Shown here piece after piece: positions 26,730-35,339 of a stretch of 35,339 nucleotides of DNA. A program made the translations under genes and the position numbers. The stretch is from Pseudomonadota bacterium. Its GTDB lineage: Bacteria; Pseudomonadota; Gammaproteobacteria; Burkholderiales; Burkholderiaceae_C. The notes beneath the pieces are model-generated. The model was not told the origin of the DNA. It worked only from the letters and a program-made list of their open reading frames with translations, and did not search any database. How positions within the stretch are numbered: position 1 is the first letter of the stretch; each line of letters begins with the position of its first letter. Where the stretch lies: assembly GCA_963205375.1 (NCBI GenBank), contig CAUJJV010000091.1, forward strand, positions 1 through 35,339, read 5' to 3'.

Positions 26730-27884
26730 ATGACACGACCCTTTGACATCTGCATCCGGGGCGCCGGTATCGTCGGACGCACCCTGGCACTGCAACTGGC
26801 CAGCAAGCGGCTGCGCGTGGCACTGACGAAACCCCAGCCGGTCCCCGAAGACCACAGCGATGTACGCGCCTACGCACTGAGCCAGCCGTCGCGCGCGTTG
26901 CTGGAGTCGGTGCGCTGCTGGCCGGACGAGCAGCATGCCACACCGGTGCTGTCCATGGTGGTGCAGGGAGATGACCAGGGCCAGGTGACGTTCTCGGCGG
27001 CAGAGCAGGGCGTGCCAGCCCTCAACTGGATCGTCGATGTGCCTCCGCTCGAAGTCCAGCTGGCAGACGCCGTGCGCTTTCAGCCTCTCATTGAAATGGT
27101 GGACGCGCCGGTCGCTGCAGCGCTTACCGTGGTGTGCGAAGGGCGTACCAGCCAGACGCGGGCCGAGTTTGGCGTGGACTTTGAAATCACGCCTTATGGC
27201 CAGTCCGCCTTGGCCGCCCGGATTCAATGCGCACAGCCGCACCAGCAGATTGCACGGCAATGGTTCAGCAAGGGAGAAATCCTGGCATTTCTGCCGCTCG
27301 ACGGCCCGCAGGGGAACTTGTGCGCGCTGGTGTGGTCTGTCAGTCCTGAACGGGCCCACGAATTGAAAAACATGGATGCAAGTGACTTCTGCCAGGCGCT
27401 GGAAACTGCCAGCCACGGCGCACTGGGTGCGCTGACGCTGACCAGCGAGCGCAATGTGTGGGCCCTGCAGCAGGCGCAGGCGCACCGCTGGAGCGGCAGC
27501 TCGGCCCAGGGTGCCTGGGTGCTGGCCGGCGATGCGGCCCACAATGTGCATCCCCTGGCGGGCCAGGGCCTGAACCTGGGCCTGGGCGACGTGGCCGAAC
27601 TCGTGCGGGTGCTCGACGCGCGCCCCTACTGGCGCAGTGTGGGCGATGCCCGCCTGCTGCGCCAGTACGAGCGAGCACGCAAGGCCGACTTTGCCATGAT
27701 TGGCAACGCGGGCGACGCACTGCAACGGCTCTTCAACCACAGCCACCCTGCCCTGCAAACCCTGCGCAACCTGGGCATGAACGGATTCGAGATCAGCGGC
27801 CCCCTCAAACACTGGGTGACACGCCGCGCCATGGGGAACACCCCCTCCATCACACCCCCAACACCAACCAAGGTACTTCCATGA
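26730..27884 (+). CDS. FAD-dependent monooxygenase, UbiH/UbiF/Coq6-like
   Basis: FDICIRGAGIVGRTLALQLASKRLRVAL (Rossmann GxGxxG) and GAWVLAGDAAHNVHPLAGQGLNLGLGDVAELVRVL. Confidence 0.88.
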   Translation: MTRPFDICIRGAGIVGRTLALQLASKRLRVALTKPQPVPEDHSDVRAYALSQPSRALLESVRCWPDEQHATPVLSMVVQGDDQGQVTFSAAEQGVPALNWIVDVPPLEVQLADAVRFQPLIEMVDAPVAAALTVVCEGRTSQTRAEFGVDFEITPYGQSALAARIQCAQPHQQIARQWFSKGEILAFLPLDGPQGNLCALVWSVSPERAHELKNMDASDFCQALETASHGALGALTLTSERNVWALQQAQAHRWSGSSAQGAWVLAGDAAHNVHPLAGQGLNLGLGDVAELVRVLDARPYWRSVGDARLLRQYERARKADFAMIGNAGDALQRLFNHSHPALQTLRNLGMNGFEISGPLKHWVTRRAMGNTPSITPPTPTKVLP

Positions 27885-28606
27885 TTTCACGTTTTTTCCC
27901 CGCGCTGCTGGGCACCACCCTGGCCATGGCTGCACTGGGCGCCGGAGCTCAGGAGGCCGTCATCCGCAAAAATCTGGCCGAACGCGTGCCGCAACTCAAG
28001 GCGATTGACGAAGTCACCAAGTCGGTGATCCCGGGCCTGTACGAAATCCGGGTCAACGGCACCGAAATCTATTACTCCGACGCCCAGGCCAACTACCTGG
28101 TGCAGGGCAACATCATCGATGTGCGCAACCGCCGCAACCTGACCGAAGAGCGGGTGGACAAACTCACCGCCATCAAGTTCGATGCCCTGCCACTGAAGGA
28201 CGCGTTCACCATCGTGCGTGGCAATGGCAAGCGCAAACTGGCGGTGTTTGAAGATCCCAACTGTGGCTACTGCAAGCGCTTTGAGCGCGACCTGCAGAAA
28301 GTGGACAACGTCACCATCCACATGTTCCTCTACCCGATCCTGGGCGCCGATTCGGCAGAGAAATCCAAAGCCATCTGGTGTGCCAAAGACAAGACTGCTG
28401 CCTGGCAGGACTGGATGGTGCGCGACCAGGCACCACCCTCAGCCGCAGCCATGTGTGACACCAGCGCGCTGGCCCGCAATGTGGAGCTGGGCCGCGCCTA
28501 CAAAATTACCGGCACGCCCACCCTGGTGTTTGTCAACGGCAGCCGCGTACCCGGCGCCATTGATGCCAAACAGGTCGAAAAACATCTGGCCGAAGCCCAG
28601 CCATGA
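27881..28606 (+). CDS. dsbC: Thiol:disulfide interchange protein DsbC
   Basis: Signal peptide; LAVFEDPNCGYCKRFERDLQ (CGYC active site); ITGTPTLVFVNGSRVPGAI; start overlaps upstream stop (ATGA). Confidence 0.92.
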   Translation: MISRFFPALLGTTLAMAALGAGAQEAVIRKNLAERVPQLKAIDEVTKSVIPGLYEIRVNGTEIYYSDAQANYLVQGNIIDVRNRRNLTEERVDKLTAIKFDALPLKDAFTIVRGNGKRKLAVFEDPNCGYCKRFERDLQKVDNVTIHMFLYPILGADSAEKSKAIWCAKDKTAAWQDWMVRDQAPPSAAAMCDTSALARNVELGRAYKITGTPTLVFVNGSRVPGAIDAKQVEKHLAEAQP

Positions 28607-30441
28607 CGCGCAGCCAGGCCGGTCGCGCTGGCAGCCCGGCAGATATCCACTACCGGGTGGAAATGGTCAACCTGCATGCCCACCTGTATCAGGTCACGCT
28701 GACCATCGCACAGCCCGCGGCACAGCAGCATGTGCAATTGCCAGCGTGGATTCCCGGCAGCTACCTGGTCCGGGAATTTGCCAAGAACCTGCAAAACCTG
28801 CGCGCCCGCCAATCCGGTCGCGCCTTGGAGCTCCAGCAACTGACCAAGGCACGCTGGCAAGTGGACTGCACGGCCCATGCGCCACTGGAACTGCAGTATG
28901 AGGTTTACGCTTTTGACAACTCGGTGCGCACCGCCTGGCTGGACGCGACCCGGGGCTTTTTCAACGGCACCAGCCTGTTCCTGATGGTCGAAGGCCAGCA
29001 GGACAAAACGCACACCATCGACCTGGTGGCCAGCGCCGATGTGCCCCAATGGAAAGTGGCCACCGGACTGCCCCCCGTGCGCACCGACAAACGCGGCTTT
29101 GGCTGCTACAGCGCCAGCAACTACGACATGCTGGCGGATTGCCCGGTGGAACTGGGTGATTTCTGGGAGGGGCATTTCCAGGCCTGTGGCATTCCCCACC
29201 GCTTTGTGGTGGCAGGTGCGCCGCCGAGCTTCGACGGGACACAGCTGCTCAAGGACACGCAGACCATCTGCGAAGAAGGCATCCGCTTCTGGCACGGAAA
29301 AAACTATAAAAACAATAGCGCCTCACGCACTACCGGCGGGGGGAAGGGGCCGATTCCGTTCCAAAACTACCTGTTTATCCTGAATGCCACGCACGATGGA
29401 TACGGCGGACTGGAGCACCGCAACTCCACCGTGCTGCTGTGCACCCGCAAGGACCTGCCGCGCCAGCCCCGCACCACGCTGGCCCCCACCACCCACAAGC
29501 AACCCGAGGGGTACACCACCCTGATGGGCCTGATCTGCCACGAGTACTTCCACACCTGGAACATCAAACGTCTGCGGCCGGCCGAGTTTTCCCGCTACGA
29601 CTACACGCAGGAGAACTACACCGAACTGCTGTGGTTCTTCGAAGGCTTTACCAGCTACTACGACGACCTGCTGCTGCGCCGCGCCAAGCTGATCGACAAT
29701 GCGGTCTACCTCAAGCTGCTGTCCAAGACCATCAACCAGGTGCAGCAAACGCCTGGCCGTCTGGTGCAGACCGTGGCGCAGGCCAGTTTCGATGCCTGGG
29801 TAAAGTACTACCGCCAGGACGAAAACACCCCCAACGCCACGGTGAGCTACTACACCAAAGGCTCTCTGGTGGCCCTGTGCCTGGACCTGACCCTGCGTGC
29901 CGAAGGCAAGACCACGCTGGACGAGGTGATGCGCGGCCTGTGGAAGCGTTGTGCCGGCGGCCCCATGGCCCAGGACGACCTGCTGGCCGTGCTCAGCGAA
30001 CTCGGCGGCCGCTCCTACGCCAAAGACCTGGACCGCTGGGTGCACAGTACCAAAGACCTGCCCCTGACCGAACTACTGGAAGCCCACGGCCTGATGGTCA
30101 ACCGCGAACCCGACCAGATTGCCCAGCAACTGGGCCTGCGCGTCAAGGAATCCGGCGGTCTGTTTGTCCAGCAGGTGCTGCGCGGTGGCGTGGCAGAGAA
30201 AGCTGGCTTTGCCGCTGGGGATGAATGGATCGCGGTGGAAGCCGAGAGCGGCCCCTGGCGCATGCAGACCCTGGACGACCTGAACATCTACACCGGCAAG
30301 GCCAAGAAGGTCACCGCGCTGGTTGCCCGCGACAAACGCCTGATGACGCTGTTGCTGACCATGCCCAAACCCAGCCAGGCCGTGCGCCTGTCGGTGCGCG
30401 ATGCAGCCGCCGCCAACAAGTGGCTGGAAGGTAGCGCCTAG
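28603..30441 (+). CDS. M61 family metallopeptidase (glycyl aminopeptidase-like) with PDZ domain
   Basis: LPAWIPGSYLVREFAKNL; zinc motif CHEYFHTWNIKRLRP; WFFEGFTSYYDDLLL; C-terminal PDZ-like region; contains an in-frame repeat copy at 29303-29357. Confidence 0.92.
   Translation: MTRSQAGRAGSPADIHYRVEMVNLHAHLYQVTLTIAQPAAQQHVQLPAWIPGSYLVREFAKNLQNLRARQSGRALELQQLTKARWQVDCTAHAPLELQYEVYAFDNSVRTAWLDATRGFFNGTSLFLMVEGQQDKTHTIDLVASADVPQWKVATGLPPVRTDKRGFGCYSASNYDMLADCPVELGDFWEGHFQACGIPHRFVVAGAPPSFDGTQLLKDTQTICEEGIRFWHGKNYKNNSASRTTGGGKGPIPFQNYLFILNATHDGYGGLEHRNSTVLLCTRKDLPRQPRTTLAPTTHKQPEGYTTLMGLICHEYFHTWNIKRLRPAEFSRYDYTQENYTELLWFFEGFTSYYDDLLLRRAKLIDNAVYLKLLSKTINQVQQTPGRLVQTVAQASFDAWVKYYRQDENTPNATVSYYTKGSLVALCLDLTLRAEGKTTLDEVMRGLWKRCAGGPMAQDDLLAVLSELGGRSYAKDLDRWVHSTKDLPLTELLEAHGLMVNREPDQIAQQLGLRVKESGGLFVQQVLRGGVAEKAGFAAGDEWIAVEAESGPWRMQTLDDLNIYTGKAKKVTALVARDKRLMTLLLTMPKPSQAVRLSVRDAAAANKWLEGSA
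29303..29357 (+). repeat. Interspersed hairpin repeat copy D, inside the M61 peptidase CDS
   Basis: ACTATAAAAACAATAGCGCCTCACGCACTACCGGCGGGGGGAAGGGGCCGATTCC aligns to copies A and F over its length. Confidence 0.7.
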
Positions 30442-31232
30442 GTTCCGTTGAACCGGGCCGGCCGTTTCTCGCGAAACGCGGTGACGCCTTCGACGTAATC
30501 GTTCGTCTTGCCCATGGCCGACTGTGTATCCCGTTCCACATCAAGCTGCTGGTTCAGCGTCCGTGCGGTGGACTCGCGCAACAGATGCCGTGTCGCTACC
30601 AGCGCCAGCGTGGGCATGTCCGCCAGCCGCTGCGCATAGGCCAGCGCGGCCGCCACACAGTCGTCTGCCACATCCCAGATCAACCCCCATTCCTTGGCCT
30701 GTGGCGCACTGAGCGCGTCCCCCGTCATGGCCAGTGCCATCGCCCGTGCCAGCCCGAGGCGCTGCGGCATGAACCAGCTGCTGCCCGCATCGGGAATCAG
30801 CCCAATCTTGCTAAAGGCCTGGATGAAGCGCGCACCAGGCGCAGCTATCGTCACGTCGCACGCTAACGCCAGCGACACACCGGCACCAGCCGCCACGCCG
30901 TTGACGGCCGCGACGCAAGGCATGCGCAGGTTTTGCATGCGCCTGGTGGTGGGGTTGAAGTTCTGCTCAATCGTCACCCCGGGGTCGGGACGTCCGGCGG
31001 CGCCATCGCTGGGGGCCAGATCGGATCCGTTGAGATCCGCCCCGGCACAGAAGCCGCGCCCGGCGCCTGTCAGCACCAGCGCCCGGATGGCGGGGTTGGC
31101 CTCGGCCCGGTCCAGCGCCGCCCACAGATCCCGGTGCATCTGGTGAGTCAGGCTGTTGAGGGCATCCGGGCGGTTCAGGGTAATCAGAGCCACGCTTCCG
31201 TGGTCCGCAAACAAAACAGTGGGATCAGCCAT
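30438..31232 (-). CDS. Enoyl-CoA hydratase/isomerase, PaaG-like
   Basis: [19 protein letters not shown]...[10 protein letters not shown]...[50 protein letters not shown] is typical of PaaG-type isomerases. Confidence 0.88.
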   Translation of the reverse strand: MADPTVLFADHGSVALITLNRPDALNSLTHQMHRDLWAALDRAEANPAIRALVLTGAGRGFCAGADLNGSDLAPSDGAAGRPDPGVTIEQNFNPTTRRMQNLRMPCVAAVNGVAAGAGVSLALACDVTIAAPGARFIQAFSKIGLIPDAGSSWFMPQRLGLARAMALAMTGDALSAPQAKEWGLIWDVADDCVAAALAYAQRLADMPTLALVATRHLLRESTARTLNQQLDVERDTQSAMGKTNDYVEGVTAFREKRPARFNGT

Positions 31233-31291
31233 GTGCAGTGCCTCTTCGCTATAGTGGATGTTTCGACGATACCAACTTCAACAGCACCATC

Positions 31292-32071
31292 ATGAACTAC
31301 GAATGCATCACCACCCGTATCGAAGGCGACAAGGTTGCCATCATCACGCTGAACCGACCCAAGCAGCTCAATGCGCTGAACGACCAGCTGATGGACGAGC
31401 TGGGCCATGCCCTCAAGGGCTTTGACCTGAACCCGGCCATCGGCTGCATGGTCATCACTGGCAGCGAAAAAGCTTTTGCCGCCGGTGCCGATATCGGCGC
31501 CATGGCCACGTACACCTTTGCCGACGTGTACAAGGGCGACTACATCACCCGCAACTGGGAAGTCATCCGCAGCATCCGCAAACCCATCATCGCGGCCGTC
31601 AGCGGCTTCGCCCTGGGTGGCGGCTGCGAGCTGGCCATGATGTGCGACTTCATCATTGCGGCCGACAACGCCCGCTTTGGCCAGCCCGAAATCAAGCTGG
31701 GCATCATCCCCGGCGCCGGTGGCACGCAGCGCCTGCCCCGCGCCATCGGCAAGTCCAAGGCGATGGACCTGGCCCTGACCGGCCGCATGATGGACGCCAC
31801 CGAAGCCGAGCGCTCCGGGCTGGTCAGCCGCGTCGTGCCACTGGACAAGCTGCAAGAAGAAGCCCTGGGTGCGGCCCTGCTGATTTGCGGTTTCTCGCAA
31901 ATGGCCACCATGGCCGCCAAGGAAGCTGTCAACCGCTCGTTCGAAGGTACGCTGGCCGACGGCATCATGTTCGAGCGCCGCATGTTCCACGCCCTTTTTG
32001 CCACGGCCGACCAGAAGGAAGGCATGGACGCGTTCGTGAACAAACGCCCCGCCAATTTCAAACACCAGTGA
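31292..32071 (+). CDS. Enoyl-CoA hydratase
   Basis: [33 protein letters not shown]...[44 protein letters not shown]; both canonical crotonase Glu residues present. Confidence 0.93.
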   Translation: MNYECITTRIEGDKVAIITLNRPKQLNALNDQLMDELGHALKGFDLNPAIGCMVITGSEKAFAAGADIGAMATYTFADVYKGDYITRNWEVIRSIRKPIIAAVSGFALGGGCELAMMCDFIIAADNARFGQPEIKLGIIPGAGGTQRLPRAIGKSKAMDLALTGRMMDATEAERSGLVSRVVPLDKLQEEALGAALLICGFSQMATMAAKEAVNRSFEGTLADGIMFERRMFHALFATADQKEGMDAFVNKRPANFKHQ

Positions 32072-32095
32072 CACGGCAATTTATGCCGCTATAAT
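32068..32095 (+). promoter_or_regulatory. Candidate sigma70 promoter for the tRNA-Met gene
   Basis: GTGACA (32068-32073), 16-bp spacer, perfect TATAAT (32090-32095), 11 nt before the tRNA 5' end. Confidence 0.6.
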
Positions 32096-32106
32096 GCTTG
32101 TCTTTC

Positions 32107-32183
32107 GGTCGTATAGCTCAGCTGGTTAGAGCGCAGCATTCATAATGCTGATGTCGGTGGTTCAAATCCACCTACGACCACCA
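32107..32183 (+). tRNA. tRNA-Met (anticodon CAT), CCA encoded
   Basis: GGTCGTATAGCTCAGCTGGTTAGAGCGCAGCATTCATAATGCTGATGTCGGTGGTTCAAATCCACCTACGACCACCA folds as a cloverleaf; anticodon stem CAGCA/TGCTG with loop TTCATAA; acceptor GGTCGTA/TACGACC. Confidence 0.95.
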
Positions 32184-32190
32184 AACAAGC

Positions 32191-32227
32191 AAAAACCCGC
32201 ACCAGCGCACGCTAGTGCGGGTTTTTT
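32191..32227 (+). terminator. Rho-independent terminator after the tRNA
   Basis: AAAAACCCGCAC-(loop)-GTGCGGGTTTTTT: stem of 12 bp including A/T flanks, followed by a T-run; 8 nt after the CCA. Confidence 0.85.
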
Positions 32228-32264
32228 GTTTGGCGCTTGTCCAGCTTTCTCGCAGGAGTCCAAC

Positions 32265-33269
32265 ATGCAACAACGATCTTTAGGCCCATTCCAGGTCAGC
32301 GCCATCGGCCTGGGCTGCATGAACCTCAGCCATGCCTACGGCGCGCCTGTATCGCCCGAGCAAGGTGAGCGCATACTTCTGGAAGCACTGGACGCGGGCG
32401 TCACCCTGTTTGACACCGCCACGCTCTACGGCTTTGGTGCCAACGAAACGCTGGTCGGCAAGGTGATGCAGCCGCACCGCAACCGTTTCACCCTGGCCAG
32501 CAAGTGCGGCATGGGCGGGGTGGATGTGGCAGGCGACGGCAAATTGGTCCGGGTGATCGATGGCCGGCCCGAGACCATCCGCCAGCAGTGCGAGGACAGC
32601 CTGCGCCGCCTGCGCACCGACGTGATCGACCTGTATTACCTGCACCGCTGGGACAAAAAGGTGCCCATTGAAGACAGCGTGGGCGCCCTGGCCGATCTGG
32701 TGCGCGCGGGCAAGATCCGCAGCATTGGTTTATCCGAGGTGTCAGCCGATACGCTCCGCCGCGCCCATGCTGTGCACCCCATCACGGCCCTGCAAACCGA
32801 GTATTCGCTGTGGACGCGCAACCCCGAGATTGCGGTGCTCGATGCCTGCAAGGAGCTGGGCATCGCCTTTGTGGCCTTCAGCCCGGTGGGGCGCGGCTTT
32901 TTGTGTGGTGACCTGGCCGATGTGGACACTCTGGACGCCAAAGACATCCGCCGCAGCATGCCGCGCTTTGCACCCGACAACTACGCCGCCAACCTGGCCC
33001 TGCTGCCCGCCTACCGCGCGCTGGCGCAAGAGATGGACTGCACCCCGGCCCAGTTGGCCATTGCCTGGCTGCTGCACAAGGCGCCGCACATCATCCCGAT
33101 CCCCGGCACCACCAGCGTGGACCACCTGCACGACGACCTGGGCGCGGCAGACGTCCAACTCAGTGCAGACGCCATAGCCCGCCTGGAGGCGTTGATCCAC
33201 TCCGGCAACGTGGTGGGCAGCCGCTACAACCCGCAAGGCAATAGCGAAGTCGACACCGAAGTGTTTTGA
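32265..33269 (+). CDS. Aldo/keto reductase
   Basis: MQQRSLGPFQVSAIGLGCMNLSHAYG...LFDTATLYGFGANETLVG...DVIDLYYLHRWDKKVPIEDSVGALADLVRAGKIRSIGLSEVS; RBS-like GCAGGAG upstream. The track ORF start at 32145 runs through the tRNA and is spurious. Confidence 0.92.
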   Translation: MQQRSLGPFQVSAIGLGCMNLSHAYGAPVSPEQGERILLEALDAGVTLFDTATLYGFGANETLVGKVMQPHRNRFTLASKCGMGGVDVAGDGKLVRVIDGRPETIRQQCEDSLRRLRTDVIDLYYLHRWDKKVPIEDSVGALADLVRAGKIRSIGLSEVSADTLRRAHAVHPITALQTEYSLWTRNPEIAVLDACKELGIAFVAFSPVGRGFLCGDLADVDTLDAKDIRRSMPRFAPDNYAANLALLPAYRALAQEMDCTPAQLAIAWLLHKAPHIIPIPGTTSVDHLHDDLGAADVQLSADAIARLEALIHSGNVVGSRYNPQGNSEVDTEVF

Positions 33270-33311
33270 GTTAGCATTCACCTCCCACAAGCAAGCCTCT
33301 GGATACACACC

Positions 33312-33713
33312 ATGAACCGCTGCCTTCGCGCTTTGAACCTACTTTGCCTGCTGACCGCACTGCCTCTGGCGGCATCGGCCCAGACCAGCCCCACCACCCA
33401 GGTGCTGACGGACACCACCGGCACCGTGTCCGTGGCGGTACGCACCTTTCCGCCCAAAGCCGTGCGCGGCACGCTGATGGTCGTGGCGCCCCCTGAAGTG
33501 GTGCTGAACAACAAAATCGATCGCCTGTCGCCCGGTGCGCGCATCCGCGGCGCCAATGGCATGCTGGCCATGTCGGCCTCGCTGGTGGGCCAGACCCTCC
33601 CGGTCATGACCCTGCGCGAGTCACAGGGCATGCTGCATGAGGTCTGGGTCCTCACCGACATCGAAGCCAAGCTGATTCCGGTCGCCTCGTCGTACTCGGC
33701 CACCGCCCAGTAA
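33312..33713 (+). CDS. Hypothetical secreted protein
   Basis: Signal peptide MNRCLRALNLLCLLTALPLAASAQ followed by about 110 aa with no motif I recognise. Confidence 0.7.
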   Translation: MNRCLRALNLLCLLTALPLAASAQTSPTTQVLTDTTGTVSVAVRTFPPKAVRGTLMVVAPPEVVLNNKIDRLSPGARIRGANGMLAMSASLVGQTLPVMTLRESQGMLHEVWVLTDIEAKLIPVASSYSATAQ

Positions 33714-33730
33714 TCCGGGCTGGATTTTAG

Positions 33731-33787
33731 GTCTTTTGGGGCTCTAGCCCCCGTATCTTCTGCGCAAGCAGCTCTCAAATTCATAGC
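33731..33787 (-). repeat. Interspersed hairpin repeat copy E (57 bp, reverse strand)
   Basis: Reverse complement reads GCTATGAATTTGAGAGCTGCTTGCGCAGAAGATACGGGGGCTAGAGCCCCAAAAGAC. Confidence 0.85.
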
Positions 33788-33802
33788 ATTGCAGGACCTG
33801 CC

Positions 33803-35149
33803 ATGTCCAAAAAAGTCTTTATCAAAACCTTCGGCTGCCAGATGAACGAGTACGACTCGGACAAGATGGCCGACGTGCTGGGCGCCGCCCAGGGCTACGA
33901 GCCCACCGACGATGTGGAGCAGGCTGACCTCATCCTCTTCAACACCTGCTCGGTGCGCGAGAAGGCGCAGGAGAAGGTGTTTTCCGACCTGGGCCGCATC
34001 AAGCATCTCAAAGCCAAGGGCGTGCAGATTGGCGTGGGCGGCTGTGTGGCCAGCCAGGAGGGCGCCGAGATCATCAAGCGCGCACCCTACGTGGACGTGG
34101 TGTTTGGCCCGCAGACACTGCACCGCCTGCCCGAGATGCTCAACGCCCGCAAAGCCCAGAACCGGCCGCAAGTGGACATCAGCTTCCCCGAGATTGAAAA
34201 GTTTGACCACCTGCCGCCCGCCAAGGTGGAAGGCGCTAGCGCTTTTGTGAGCATCATGGAAGGCTGCAGCAAATATTGCAGCTACTGCGTGGTGCCCTAC
34301 ACCCGCGGCACCGAAATCAACCGCCCGTTCGAGGACGTGCTGGTGGAAATTGCCGGCCTGGCCGACCAGGGTGTGAAAGAGGTCAACCTGCTGGGCCAGA
34401 ACGTGAATGCCTGGCGCGCGCCCATGACAGAGGGCGGCGAAATGGCGGACTTTGCCACGCTGCTGGAGTACGTGAGCGACATCCCCGGTATCGAGCGCAT
34501 CCGCTACACCACCAGCCACCCCAACGAGTTCACGCCCAGCCTGATTGCGGCCTATGACAAGTTGCCAAAACTGGTGAGCCACCTGCATCTGCCGGTGCAG
34601 CACGGCAGCGACAAGATCCTCATGGCCATGAAGCGCGGCTACACCGCCATGGAATACAAGAGCACCATCCGCAAGCTGCGCGCCATCCGGCCTGACATGT
34701 CCATTAGCTCGGACTTCATCGTCGGCTTCCCCGGCGAAACGGGCGACGATTTCAAACGCATGATGAAGCTGATCGCCGACATCGGCTTTGACAACAGCTT
34801 CAGCTTCATCTTCAGCCCCCGCCCCGGCACACCTGCAGCCAACCTGCATGACGACACCCCGCATGAGGTGAAACTGGCCCGCCTGCAGGAGCTGCAAGCC
34901 GCCATCAATGCCAACATCACCCGCATCAGCGAGCAACGCCTGGGCACGGTGCAGCGCATCCTGGTCGAAGGGGCATCCAAACGCGACAACGGCGAGTTGA
35001 TGGGCCGCACCGAGTGCAACCGCGTGGTCAACTTTGCAGGCGACGCCCGCCTGGTCGGCCAGCTGGTGGACGTGAAGATCACGGAAACCCGCAGCTACAC
35101 GCTGCGCGCGGAGGTGCTGACCCGTGAAACGGCCGCGCTACCCCTGTAA
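33803..35149 (+). CDS. miaB: tRNA-2-methylthio-N6-dimethylallyladenosine synthase MiaB
   Basis: [23 protein letters not shown]; radical [21 protein letters not shown]-terminal TRAM domain. Confidence 0.97.
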   Translation: MSKKVFIKTFGCQMNEYDSDKMADVLGAAQGYEPTDDVEQADLILFNTCSVREKAQEKVFSDLGRIKHLKAKGVQIGVGGCVASQEGAEIIKRAPYVDVVFGPQTLHRLPEMLNARKAQNRPQVDISFPEIEKFDHLPPAKVEGASAFVSIMEGCSKYCSYCVVPYTRGTEINRPFEDVLVEIAGLADQGVKEVNLLGQNVNAWRAPMTEGGEMADFATLLEYVSDIPGIERIRYTTSHPNEFTPSLIAAYDKLPKLVSHLHLPVQHGSDKILMAMKRGYTAMEYKSTIRKLRAIRPDMSISSDFIVGFPGETGDDFKRMMKLIADIGFDNSFSFIFSPRPGTPAANLHDDTPHEVKLARLQELQAAINANITRISEQRLGTVQRILVEGASKRDNGELMGRTECNRVVNFAGDARLVGQLVDVKITETRSYTLRAEVLTRETAALPL

Positions 35150-35165
35150 CGCCATAAAAAAAGCA

Positions 35166-35222
35166 GCTATAGAAACGATAGCTGCTTGCGCATACTGCAC
35201 GGGGGCTAGAGCCCGATTTGAC
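35166..35222 (+). repeat. Interspersed hairpin repeat copy F (57 bp)
   Basis: GCTATAGAAACGATAGCTGCTTGCGCATACTGCACGGGGGCTAGAGCCCGATTTGAC; extended perfect 10-bp stem AAGCAGCTAT/ATAGCTGCTT from 35161. Confidence 0.9.
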
Positions 35223-35339
35223 TATAAATTGCGGTGCACTACCGGTGTCTCGGGCACCGGATAGCCCGCGGTGCCAAAGGTGCTGACCACGGCTTTGTGG
35301 GTGTCAAAGTACACCTGCCAATAGTGGTCGGTATAGGTG
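35222..35339 (-). CDS. C-terminus of a probable MscS-type mechanosensitive channel (partial)
   Basis: Reverse translation ...TYTDHYWQVYFDTHKAVVSTFGTAGYPVPETPVVHRNL*; resembles the MscS C-terminal end (GYPVPETPVVHR). Only 38 codons visible. Confidence 0.5.
   Translation of the reverse strand, partial: TYTDHYWQVYFDTHKAVVSTFGTAGYPVPETPVVHRNL

Noticed and set aside
26646-27935. 429-aa minus-strand ORF opposite the UbiH-like gene
   Set aside because: Shadow ORF; the plus strand has clear FAD monooxygenase motifs.
32145-32264. N-terminal extension of the aldo/keto reductase ORF
   Set aside because: Runs through the tRNA 3' half and its terminator; an ATG with RBS at 32265 starts the conserved protein.
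33278-34936. 552-aa minus-strand ORF opposite miaB
   Set aside because: Antisense shadow of miaB; no domain recognisable.
1-35339. Phage, transposon, CRISPR or defence island
   Set aside because: No integrase, transposase, phage structural, Cas or toxin-antitoxin motif seen in any frame; gene content is housekeeping and signalling.

Overview
The window is a GC-rich chromosomal segment that reads as Burkholderiales, probably Comamonadaceae (Rhodoferax/Polaromonas-like; inferred from protein resemblance and gene order). Most of it is conserved housekeeping gene content. In order: the 3' end of a yqgE-ruvX-pyrR-pyrB-pyrC pyrimidine cluster, a photolyase, a twitching-motility type chemosensory cluster (pilG-pilH-pilI-pilJ-chpA/pilL), a rubredoxin missed by the ORF track, a ThiD-like protein, hemL, dusB-fis-purH, a YqaA-like membrane protein, ychF, a c-di-GMP signalling locus, a UbiH-like monooxygenase, dsbC, an M61 peptidase, two head-to-head crotonases, tRNA-Met(CAT), an aldo/keto reductase, miaB and the 3' end of a probable MscS-type channel gene. 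I see no obvious phage, transposon, CRISPR array or defence island. The most notable non-obvious signals are: (1) a short interspersed repeat of about 57 bp with a GCTA-loop-TAGC hairpin and a GGGGGCTAGAGCC arm. There are five clear intergenic copies, some supplying stop codons, and one copy sits in frame inside the M61 peptidase. (2) A CHASE-GGDEF diguanylate cyclase split by a single in-frame amber codon after its N-terminal transmembrane helix. (3) A paired 7TMR-DISM receptor whose GGDEF motif is degenerate. (4) A ThiD-like protein lacking the canonical catalytic motif. (5) A palindromic repeat-like sequence apparently encoding the N-terminal extension of PyrR. All homology calls are from reading protein motifs; no database search was run.
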